A DNA stretch of 64,000 bases from UBA4582 sp038106185 (lineage in GTDB: Bacteria; Pseudomonadota; Gammaproteobacteria; Pseudomonadales; Azotimanducaceae). Below the pieces are notes generated by a model. The model saw only the letters and a program-made list of their open reading frames with translations, searched no databases and was not told where the DNA came from. The position numbers and the translations under genes were made by a program. The stretch is taken from contig JAYODE010000018.1 in the NCBI GenBank assembly GCA_038106185.1, positions 4,864-68,863 of the forward strand, in the 5' to 3' direction. Positions 9,622 through 17,771 of this stretch are shown here, in pieces (positions within the stretch are counted from its first letter, which is position 1; every line of letters starts with the position of its first letter).

Positions 9622-9821
9622 CCTTGCTCCTTGTTTTAATGCCCCGTTAAGGGAAAAGTCTTTTGTTAATACTCTTTTCTAATAAAGCCCTACAGATTGA
9701 TGAAAAAACCCCTTGGCGGGCGATGTGTTCGCCAGCCATGCTGCCGATGATACCCGTTGTAATGCGCGTGCCAAATGGCATACTCTCGATGACTATAATG
9801 ACTGAAGCGTGGTAGAAATCT

Positions 9822-10949
9822 ATGTTTGACGCATTGACTCAAGGCAAACGCCTGATATGCCTGTTCACTATGATGGGTCTGCTGGTGGCCTGTAATCCTG
9901 CTGACGTAAGGACCCAGTCGTCAGCCTCAGCCGACACGGCGACCCCCATTACCGAAGGTTTAGCCATCGCCTGTGATGCTGCAGCCGGCGTCACGCCAGT
10001 CTGCGGTTTCCACAACCCGGAGGATTTAGCGGTCGTTCCCGGTGGCGAGTTTTTGTTAGTCAGTGAGATGGGTGCCTTCATGACACATGAGCCGACGACC
10101 CTGGCGCTGCTGGATATCGCCAGAAGTCAGCGGGTTCCGCTGACCATCCATTGGGAAACAGATGAACCACGCTGGGGTGATCCCGCTTGTTTAGCACCCA
10201 ACGCCGCCAAGTTTAGTCCTCATGGCATAGACCTGATCACGCGAGACGATGGTCGGCACCAGGTATTGGTGGTTAATCATGGCGATGAGCAAGTCGAGTT
10301 TTTTGAATTAATCGCTGCCGGTGCGGATAGCCGTCTGGACTGGAAGGGTTGTGCCCAACCGGGCAATGACGCCTATATGAACGATGTCGCGGGTCTCAAG
10401 GATGGTGGCTTCTTTGTCACCCATATGTGGAACAAGAGTACACCCTTTGAAACCGTCGTTACGCAGCTGACTGGTGGTGAGAAAATTGGTTGGGTCTGGG
10501 AGTGGCAAGCAGCATCAGGATTCACCAAGCTGCCGGGTTCTGATGAACTCATGCCCAACGGCATTACCGTCAGCGCTGACAATACGAAATTGTTTATCAA
10601 TATCTATATGGGTAACAAGACCATCAAGGTTGATAGACTCACCGGCGAAGTTGAAGGCGAAGTCGCCGTTCGTAGTCCCGATAACGTCGTGATCGATGCC
10701 GAGGGTAATCTCTGGATCGCATCGCACCTGCACGATCCTATCAATGACAGATGTGATGATAGCCAGCCAGGTCCCTGTTTGCTGGAGTTTCAGGTCATCA
10801 AGGCTAACTCGATCGACATGACATCCGAAGTGGCGCTCCGGCACAAGGGAGAACCCATGGGCTACACAACCGTTGCCTTACCTCACCAAGGAAGGCTTTA
10901 TATGGGCAGTGCCCATGGCGATCGAGTGGCGAGTATCGCCTTGGATTAG
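9822..10949 (+). CDS. SMP-30/gluconolactonase-like beta-propeller lipoprotein
   Basis: 375 residues with a lipoprotein signal peptide: lipobox LVAC with Cys24. The body shows repeated propeller-type strands, with PHGIDL (~residue 130), MPNGITVSADNTKLFIN (~245) and SPDNVVIDAEGNLWIASH (~285), which match the recurrent NGI..s.dg..ly and DN...d..GnlwvA motifs of SMP-30/arylesterase calcium-dependent hydrolases. Likely a membrane-anchored periplasmic lactonase or esterase; substrate unknown. It stands alone, about 200 bp from the divergent selenoprotein start. Confidence 0.75.
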   Translation: MFDALTQGKRLICLFTMMGLLVACNPADVRTQSSASADTATPITEGLAIACDAAAGVTPVCGFHNPEDLAVVPGGEFLLVSEMGAFMTHEPTTLALLDIARSQRVPLTIHWETDEPRWGDPACLAPNAAKFSPHGIDLITRDDGRHQVLVVNHGDEQVEFFELIAAGADSRLDWKGCAQPGNDAYMNDVAGLKDGGFFVTHMWNKSTPFETVVTQLTGGEKIGWVWEWQAASGFTKLPGSDELMPNGITVSADNTKLFINIYMGNKTIKVDRLTGEVEGEVAVRSPDNVVIDAEGNLWIASHLHDPINDRCDDSQPGPCLLEFQVIKANSIDMTSEVALRHKGEPMGYTTVALPHQGRLYMGSAHGDRVASIALD

Positions 10950-11379
10950 ATGACTATCGCGATTGTAGTGGGTTTACGGCAGCCAGAGGTTAGCTTAGAA
11001 CACCCATCTACGCCTTTTCGTGCGGTGCGATAACGATGGGTGTGCAACGAATGCGTTTGCCCCCAGTTATAAACAGGCTTTGCTATCGAGTCGATGAGTT
11101 CATCACAATTGTGATTGGGCAAAATAAATTCGAAGAAGAACCTATGCTTGCCTGCTTGTGCTTGCCTGCTTGCAGGTCTTGACAAGACAGTTGGCTGTTT
11201 TCAATCGGTCCTGAGTTGCTATTAGGACAGATTGAATGCAGCCTGCCGTACTCTGATCTTGACTGAATCAAACTTGCGCTTTGACTTGATGCTGGAGAAG
11301 GGGAGGCCACTCAGCCAATGCGTTTGAGCATTGGTTAAGCCGCCTACTCGCCATTCACTCGTCAAAGCAGAGTGCCTAA
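10950..11379. other. Convergent intergenic region
   Basis: Between the SMP-30-like gene and the minus-strand exported protein. Apart from a short repeated cttgcctgcttg near 11144-11170 I see no gene, RNA or terminator. Confidence 0.5.
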
Positions 11380-12132
11380 TTACAAGGCGCTGATTCTCTG
11401 AAAGACGTAGCCTCGAGAAAAGTTGTCACAGGTGTAGGTTTTTTCTGTGAGCTTTGTCCAGGTCGCCATTGCATCGGTGTTAGTCAGAAAGGCGGTTGAT
11501 TTACCAACATTCTCAAAGTCACCACCCCACAGGAATTTAAAGGTACCAGCCCTTTCTTCGTTCGCGCCATAGCTTGGAAACATCGCTGTGACGCCATGAT
11601 CTATATTGTTTGCATCGAGATACGCATTCCAGCCTTGAAATGCTGTATTGACATCGCTCGGCCCCTTACCCTTTGCAAGCGTACAATCAAACATATAGCC
11701 GAAGGCTGAATCCAAATTGGACACGATATCGGGTCTTACCTGGATATTGTTGACGTGCTGGTTGTTGCAAGTCATAACTTGCTGCATGTTGGCGCCAAGC
11801 TGTTGCCCAGCAGCGGTCGTATAAAAGCTTTGTAAACCGGACATCTCTTCAGCATGGTTAGGCCAGAATCCCAGCAGTAAGAAGTCAAAATTATAACCGG
11901 TGGCGGGTTTGTAATGGGGCATCGCCATCCACATCTCAAAATCATGCCCGCCGGCCGTCAACCAGGCTCGAGCGCTTGCCAAGATGGCATTCACATCATT
12001 CATTGAGGCACCAGGATTGACAGTACAAGCTTGTACTTGTCCCGGAGTCATTACCGGGGCGTCTGCGTAGGCTGTCTTGACGCCAGTAAATAAGAGTGTC
12101 AAGACGATAATTTTCAGAAACAGCTTCATCAT
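11380..12132 (-). CDS. Exported protein with internally duplicated Cys domain (paralog of 13070-13813)
   Basis: 250 residues with a signal peptide (KLFLKIIVLTLLFTGVKTAYA). Two tandem halves each start with a Cys motif, QACTVNPGASMNDV (~residue 34) and FDCTLAKGKGPSDV (~150), and each ends with another Cys (CNNQH, YTCDN). The same two-half, four-Cys plan occurs in the plus-strand protein at 13070, so they are divergent paralogs. Family function is not known to me; periplasmic or secreted location is inferred. The start could be either of the two first ATG codons; a GGAAT-rich sequence (aaaaggaatcaaaa) precedes them. Confidence 0.75.
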   Translation of the reverse strand: MMKLFLKIIVLTLLFTGVKTAYADAPVMTPGQVQACTVNPGASMNDVNAILASARAWLTAGGHDFEMWMAMPHYKPATGYNFDFLLLGFWPNHAEEMSGLQSFYTTAAGQQLGANMQQVMTCNNQHVNNIQVRPDIVSNLDSAFGYMFDCTLAKGKGPSDVNTAFQGWNAYLDANNIDHGVTAMFPSYGANEERAGTFKFLWGGDFENVGKSTAFLTNTDAMATWTKLTEKTYTCDNFSRGYVFQRISAL

Positions 12133-13069
12133 TTTTGATTCCTTTTAGCAATTTGGTGACATTGGGTTTAATTCGAAAGATGGGTGTTTTTTCATCCTTT
12201 TCTCTAATCCTTTCCTCTACAGGTAACCAAAACAGGTAACCAAAACAGGTCACCTAAACAGATCACCAAAATTGAATGACAACAAGAAGCCCAGGCGCGG
12301 TTTTTATGAGGGATTACCGCTTGGCCGAGGCCTGAATTTGGTCGAGACCTGTATTTGGCCGAGACCTGACTAGAGAAGCCACAGACAACCCACAGACAAC
12401 CCTAAGTGCAGGTCGTACTTCCTGTTCCATTCAACAAAAAAATTACCACAGGGTTTTGTTAGGCTGAATGTTTGTTCGGTATTGGTTCACTTATGATTTT
12501 TGCATGCTTACCGAACGAAAGATGCCTTTTAGCTCGCAGGATAACTGAAGAGGAATGGCCGGGGAGTCAAGGTGCTGCAATAAACGACACAAGTCTCTTG
12601 AGTGCCTGTTACACGAGTTTTCGTCCAGTTATGAATGTTCGGCGCAGTTGTTGATGCGGGACCTACATAACCCAAATATTCATCGTTTCAGTCAGCAATC
12701 GTCATGATTAAAGGATTCTAATAGGCAGCCATTCCGCACACTGTAGTCCTGCGGCAAGAGTCGAACTAATATAAAAGGCTAAATTAATGTACGCGGATAT
12801 CCAAATCTGTAGGGGTCGCCGCTAGTACTTGCCGCTGTTATTTCTAGATCAGGGCCGGCGATTCAAAACCAGACTTAGATCTTTCTAAGAGTCCCGCGTC
12901 CACAACAAAGCGCAGTGTTTTCCCGTTAGAAGTCATGCCATACCCGCGTAATCCTGGCTGCCAATACTGCGATTTACCAATGTCGAACCATTATTGGCGG
13001 CCCGAGGTCAGGGCAGTAACATTTGGGCCTACAGCAAAATTTTGCTAGTTATTGATTCAAGGAGCCTAA
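12133..13069. other. Long divergent intergenic region between two paralogs, with two tandem repeats
   Basis: No convincing gene in 937 bp. It contains four 13-bp units caggtaaccaaaa (12220-12271, the last two diverged) and three 17-bp units around cgagacctgtatttggc (about 12316-12370). Promoters for both divergent genes must lie here; I cannot place them confidently. Confidence 0.5.
12220..12271. repeat. Tandem repeat, 13-bp unit, four copies
   Basis: Two perfect copies of caggtaaccaaaa are followed by two diverged copies (caggtcacctaaa, cagatcaccaaaa). It lies just upstream of the minus-strand exported protein. Confidence 0.8.
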
Positions 13070-13813
13070 ATGAAGTATCTACTCGCAACATTAATCGTAT
13101 TGATGTCCTCTATCGCCTATGCAGACCACCATGCCCCAGCGGCAGCGCCTGTTGTCATGGAGATACACGCCTGCACGCTTAATGAAGGTGCGTCTCTTGC
13201 TGATGTCGTCAAGCTGGGTCGTGCTGAATTTCCGAAACTGTTTAGCGCTGACAAACTCAAGATGAGTTCTTATATCTGGGAAGCTGTCGCGGTAGCGCCA
13301 CCGTTCGATGCGCCTGATTTAAGGTGGGTAAATTATTATCCCACCTGGGCTGACTGGGATGCCAGCGAGACGGTATGGCGCGACCCTAAAGCCGCAAAAA
13401 CTGTCGAGAAGGTATTCTCGCTAATCACGTGTGACCGGCCAATGTTTGGAAACGTACAATTGGTTGCACCGATACCAGCAGTCGAAGAAAAGTATTTAAT
13501 CGCGGGTGTCTGCAAACTTGAACCCGGAAAAAGTCTGGCTGATGTGAGAAAATATCGTACGCTCGCTCGAACTTCGGCGATTAATGCGGCGATTGAAGCC
13601 AATAATGGCGGCGCGTTAATTTATCCTGGTTTCGGCATGACGGGGGATTTTGACTATGTGCAAACATTAACCGGTGAAAAGTCCAGTATGGCCAAGCTGA
13701 TGGATGGTGTTAGAACCGGCACAGTTGCCGCGGCTAATCAAACCTATAGCGAGATGGACAATCCTGCCACCTGCACCTGGGATCTACACCGAGCCCACGC
13801 GATAGTGCATTAA
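13070..13813 (+). CDS. Exported protein with internally duplicated Cys domain (paralog of 11380-12132)
   Basis: 247 residues. The signal peptide is MKYLLATLIVLMSSIAYA and an AAGGAG ribosome binding site precedes the ATG. Motifs IHACTLNEGASLADV (~residue 33) and AGVCKLEPGKSLADV (~145) mark the two halves, and further Cys occur at the half ends (LITCDR, ATCTWD). The mid sections carry aromatic-rich W..YYPTWADWDA stretches comparable to LGFWPNHAEEM in the paralog. Function unknown; the duplicated fold and fixed Cys pairs suggest a compact disulfide-stabilised periplasmic protein. Confidence 0.8.
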   Translation: MKYLLATLIVLMSSIAYADHHAPAAAPVVMEIHACTLNEGASLADVVKLGRAEFPKLFSADKLKMSSYIWEAVAVAPPFDAPDLRWVNYYPTWADWDASETVWRDPKAAKTVEKVFSLITCDRPMFGNVQLVAPIPAVEEKYLIAGVCKLEPGKSLADVRKYRTLARTSAINAAIEANNGGALIYPGFGMTGDFDYVQTLTGEKSSMAKLMDGVRTGTVAAANQTYSEMDNPATCTWDLHRAHAIVH

Positions 13814-14401
13814 TTCGTTTTTCTATCTATCAAGCCTTCAGCCCTCGCGATAGCTTAACAACGTCGCCTGGGCTCCAGGTTTGCCTGGCCTGTCTATATT
13901 TGAGAATACCTAGAAATTCATTCATAAAACCTAAAAAAAGCCAGTCAACGCTCAAAAATGCGTGTTAGTTGCAGCTGCGCCCATTATTCACCTATGATTT
14001 CAGTAGGTAATGGAACGGCGGCAGAATCTATAGACAATTGTTGTAAAAAAGTTAATATCAGCACCATAAATTTGTATGAATAATAGCCAGCTGCGTCCCT
14101 CGAAGTTAAGTGGAAGGTCGGTTAATCTAGCTTAAATTTTATGTAGTGCGTGGCTACCGATGGCGTCTGCAATAATTAGGGCAATAATGTGTATCGGCAG
14201 AGCGAGGTAGCGATGGTTTCAAGTGGCGGAGCATAAAAAAGTTCAGTAAGCGCTTCAATATTTGCGTATCCAGCCTAACTAGGAATGTGCGACTGTGATG
14301 GATTCGCCACCAAGCCTGATGGGCGTGAGAGCGGCTGACCTGATCAATAATTGCAGGCCATTTTACAAGACATATTGAGAGACATTAAGAGGAAAGAAAG
14401 C
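13814..14401. other. Intergenic region
   Basis: About 590 AT-rich bases between two exported-protein genes. I see no gene or RNA; the last 15 bases contain the ribosome binding site AAGAGGAAAG for the next gene. Confidence 0.5.
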
Positions 14402-15565
14402 GTGAAGTATTTCTTAGTCATAGTAGCTTTTGGGTTAATACCTTTTGGGGCTCAGTCTGCCGAACTGGCGTTACCCGTTCTTGAGTTACCAAAGATTTTT
14501 GAAAATGGTGAAGTCGCTGATGCCGACGATTTCAATACTAATTTCGATTACCTAAAGGGTGTCATAGCGGGACAAGCCGAACAATTAGATGATGTTGCTA
14601 AGAATGCACCCTGGCTCAACCGTGGATTTGCGGGTGTCGCCAAAGAGCTGGAAGTGGACTGCAATCAAAATCCAGACGCGCTGCGTGTCGCCTATCTAGC
14701 CAACATTCATGAGCGGCACCTAATCATTAAGATTGCTGGTACCTGCTTTGGTGCAATCGGTTACGTTGAGGAAGTTGATCCGGAAGGCCAGGTGTTTTGG
14801 GCTGAGGTACAGGCTATGAACCAAGTCCTCGGCATAAGTAGTGGTAACCCAGAGGTGAATCCGAGAGCGAAGCTAATCCCCAGGACGATGGGTAATGAGA
14901 GTCGCGTTAGTCTCGTCTCAAGTTTTGGTAATGGTCTATATCTAAACTACTTAGACATAGAGATGGGGGCTGATGACCCCTATTCGGTTCTCTATTCCCG
15001 CAATTCAAATGGTGGGTTACAGGATGTGACAGTCACCGGTCACCCGGAAGGAGTCGCTGGCCAGATTGGTGTGATGGTGCAGTTCGGCGCGTCGGCTTAC
15101 TTACAGGCGACAATAACTGGAGTGGACTACGGCGTATATGGAAGAAAGGCTGGTTCGATTCGCATGATATCTTCAGATGTGACAGCAAGTAGTAGTGCTA
15201 TCGAAATGGACGGTGGGGAACTTTTTTTGCAGTCTACTGCGATGACAGCGCCAGCTGCCCTCATTCTGAGTGACGGCGCGCAAGCGGTTGGATATAGGGG
15301 GGAGCTGAACGGCGACCTCCAAGTGATTAGTGGCTCTCTGGCAAAACTGTTCAACCATTCTATTACGGGATCCATTAGTCTCGACAGCGCCATGGTAGAG
15401 CTCTTTGGCAGTGGTATCCCCGCCGACATCACGACGAAAATCAACTGTAATGGATTATCTCAACTACAGATTCAGGGTCAAAACATCAATAACAATAACG
15501 GTAATCAGTGTCTAGATAAGGCCGCTTGGAACTCGCTTATTAACGCTGCTTTCCCAGTTAATTAA
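14402..15565 (+). CDS. Exported beta-helix protein with tail-collar-like N-terminus
   Basis: I start at GTG 14402 because AGAGGAAAG lies just upstream and the product begins with a signal peptide (MKYFLVIVAFGLIPFGAQSA); an upstream in-frame TTG at 14351 would bury it. About 387 residues. After the signal comes FENGEVADADDFNTNFDYLK, a motif often seen near the N-terminus of exported or tail-fibre-like proteins (ADAddvNxNF), followed by a coil region. Residues ~190-350 are a run of short beta repeats (GGLQDVTVTG, GSIRMISSDVTAS, ELNGDLQVISG) compatible with a right-handed parallel beta-helix. Likely surface or secreted; no catalytic residues recognised. Confidence 0.7.
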   Translation: MKYFLVIVAFGLIPFGAQSAELALPVLELPKIFENGEVADADDFNTNFDYLKGVIAGQAEQLDDVAKNAPWLNRGFAGVAKELEVDCNQNPDALRVAYLANIHERHLIIKIAGTCFGAIGYVEEVDPEGQVFWAEVQAMNQVLGISSGNPEVNPRAKLIPRTMGNESRVSLVSSFGNGLYLNYLDIEMGADDPYSVLYSRNSNGGLQDVTVTGHPEGVAGQIGVMVQFGASAYLQATITGVDYGVYGRKAGSIRMISSDVTASSSAIEMDGGELFLQSTAMTAPAALILSDGAQAVGYRGELNGDLQVISGSLAKLFNHSITGSISLDSAMVELFGSGIPADITTKINCNGLSQLQIQGQNINNNNGNQCLDKAAWNSLINAAFPVN

Positions 15566-15653
15566 GATTGACGTCAAATTTAAACGGTTTCGATTAATTT
15601 GAGTTCCTATTGGGATTGTACTTTGGCGAGGCGATTGATTTCAGAACCTTGAG

Positions 15654-17090
15654 GTGAAGCGCCACTATTCGAACATGAGTCGATGTTTATTAAGTAGGCA
15701 GTGGCTTGCCGCAAAGAGTGATTGTTCAGTGAAAAATTTTACCGCATATATTTTGTTTCTGGTACTTGCTGCGATGTCAGCAAGCATTAGTGCATTTCCT
15801 CTTGGTAAGGGGGTTCTGGGCGTGGCCATCTTTGGTGATACTGATGGTGATTTTGTGGCGGACTCCATAGATGCCTTTCCTGAAGACCCAGCAGAGCAGT
15901 CAGATGTAGATAATGATGGCGTTGGTGATGTGGCAGATACTGACGATGACAATGACGGTGTCGAAGATAGTGTCGATGTTTATCCGCTAATCAGTTTGGG
16001 CGCTTTGACCGACACGGATGGCGACGGCGTGCCTAATAGCTGCAACAGCTCCTGCATTGGGCTAGGCATGGTCGCAGATATCGATGATGATAATGATGGC
16101 GTTTTTGATGAAGATGACGCCTTTCCGCTAGACAGTCGGTATGCTGTCGATGCAGATAGCGATGAGATGCCCGACGAGTGGGAAGATGAGTTTGGTTTGG
16201 ATAAGACGAATGAGCGGGATGCTTATTTCGATAGTGACCAAGATGGTTACCTTAACTGGGAAGAGTTCTATGCCGACACCGACCCCACGATTGCTTCAGG
16301 TCCGGCTCAAGTGCTTTACACAGGCCGTGCCGCCACTCTGATTCCTGGCAGCAGAGCTCGGTTCAGTGTGCGCTACACCACCACCGACACTGACCCTAAC
16401 CTGTCTGGTATGGGGGTTAGGGTCCATTACAACTCAAAGTATGTGACAGCGATAAGTCTGGAAAATATTTTTGAGACATCCCTGCTGAGCGTCGGCGATC
16501 CCGTGGAGGACAGCTTCGATCTTGATGGGGATACTGAAACCGACAGCTATATTTTGGTTGCCTGGATTAGCTTCAGTGGTCCAACCTGGCCCGGTGAACT
16601 GGACCTGATCTTGTTTGATGTTGTGCTGAGCACCACCGCTGAGATCGCCGAGCTGAAGGAGTATCCCATTCGGTTCAGCGTTAGCGATACGCCGACCGGC
16701 TATAACCTGAGTGCGCCGAGCATCTATAACCCGGTGGTGTTGGCGTCGTTGGATATTGATGGTGATGGTGAGGCCAAGGCGCTGACCGATGGCTTGATGA
16801 TCATTCGCCGTCTGTTTGGATTTTCTGGTAACAGCCTAAGTGCTGGCGCTGTCGCTGCCGACGCAACCTATACAACGTCGGCAGAACTGGCATCCCGTAT
16901 TGATGCGATTACGACCGGCCTGGATGTCGATGGCGATGGCGAGACCAAGGCGCTGACCGATGGCTTGATGATCATACGGCGCTTGTTCGGCTTCTCTGGC
17001 TCGAGCCTGACCGCGGGTGCCCTGTCGGCGACAGCGACCCGTACTCAAAGCGCGGAGATTGCCGAGTATATCGATAGTTTGGTGCCATAA
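15654..17090 (+). CDS. Secreted protein: calcium-binding type 3 repeats, cohesin-like domain, two dockerin-like repeats
   Basis: Open from GTG 15654 (478 residues). An internal GTG at 15729 would give a cleaner signal peptide (VKNFTAYILFLVLAAMSASI). Residues ~60-210 contain Asp-rich thrombospondin type 3-like repeats (DTDGDF, DVDNDGVGDVADTDDDNDGV, DTDGDGVPN, DIDDDNDGV). Residues ~218-360 (VLYTGRAATLIPGSRARFSV through GMGVRVHYNSKYVTAISLEN, LDLILFDVVLST) resemble a cohesin-type beta-sandwich. The C-terminus holds two repeats, LDIDGDGEAKALTDGLMIIR and LDVDGDGETKALTDGLMIIR, each followed by RLFGFSG, a dockerin-like calcium loop plus helix. The same C-terminal pair ends the convergent gene at 17772. 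Calcium-dependent assembly of cell-surface proteins is inferred, not proven. Confidence 0.75.
   Translation: MKRHYSNMSRCLLSRQWLAAKSDCSVKNFTAYILFLVLAAMSASISAFPLGKGVLGVAIFGDTDGDFVADSIDAFPEDPAEQSDVDNDGVGDVADTDDDNDGVEDSVDVYPLISLGALTDTDGDGVPNSCNSSCIGLGMVADIDDDNDGVFDEDDAFPLDSRYAVDADSDEMPDEWEDEFGLDKTNERDAYFDSDQDGYLNWEEFYADTDPTIASGPAQVLYTGRAATLIPGSRARFSVRYTTTDTDPNLSGMGVRVHYNSKYVTAISLENIFETSLLSVGDPVEDSFDLDGDTETDSYILVAWISFSGPTWPGELDLILFDVVLSTTAEIAELKEYPIRFSVSDTPTGYNLSAPSIYNPVVLASLDIDGDGEAKALTDGLMIIRRLFGFSGNSLSAGAVAADATYTTSAELASRIDAITTGLDVDGDGETKALTDGLMIIRRLFGFSGSSLTAGALSATATRTQSAEIAEYIDSLVP
16750..17087 (+). repeat. Dockerin-like coding block, inverted copy of 17775-18112
   Basis: This segment encodes the two dockerin-like repeats and matches, in opposite orientation, the 3' end of the convergent gene. 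By eye the two translated blocks differ at about 13 of roughly 112 residues, including the identical ending YIDSLVP, which suggests recent duplication or gene conversion. Confidence 0.75.
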
Positions 17091-17771
17091 GGTCTGAAGT
17101 CCTCAGCGAATAAAGTTCTAAGACATCTGCCTAAGCCCTTAACGACAGAAGTAGGGGCCTCGGCAGACGCCGAGTTAGGCCGTGCAGGTTTGCTGTAGGT
17201 GTAACTCCCCGTAAATTTGAAAGAGGTATTCTTAGAAAATTAAATCCAGATATAGCGATAATCAGATAACGGCGGGGCAAATAGGCAACGGCTCGTTGCG
17301 ATAACGCTAGTGAATAGGTATCCAAGGCTCATTAAACGGGGAAAAAGCAGGGTGTTGCGCCGATCTCCATGCGCCCAGGCTGGCCGATGCAGAATGTTGA
17401 TATCGAACCATTTAGTCTAATCGTCCGCCATGAGTGGCGACTTCATCTGTACAGTCGATTAATCTCACTCAATACTCGGCCACTGAGTGGTGGAGAGACA
17501 CAATAACGAACGGCTAATAACGAACCGCTAACTCGGCTAGCGAAGAAGTACCCCCATGACAGCTGTTGAAACTAGTTCAAAGTCTGCAAACAACTGTTTC
17601 GGTGAGTAGCAGATGAGAGAATCTGTATCGATATCACAGCCCGACATCACTGCCCGAGATTGTGCCTGACTCCCCATTTAATTCTCTTACGTAATTTACT
17701 CCATTTACTGAGCGTAGCCCCAATCCGGGTGATTGGAGTCCTTTTTGTTCTTTTAAAACCGCGCTAGATTC
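17091..17771. other. Convergent intergenic region with terminator-like hairpin
   Basis: 680 bp between the two dockerin-bearing genes. No gene is visible. A hairpin near 17720 is the only clear structure. Confidence 0.5.
17720..17755 (+). terminator. Possible rho-independent terminator
   Basis: CCAATC and GATTGG form a 6-bp stem with loop cgggt, followed by a T-rich stretch (ctttttgttctttt). It is oriented for plus-strand transcription, but lies about 630 bp after the nearest plus-strand gene. Confidence 0.45.
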
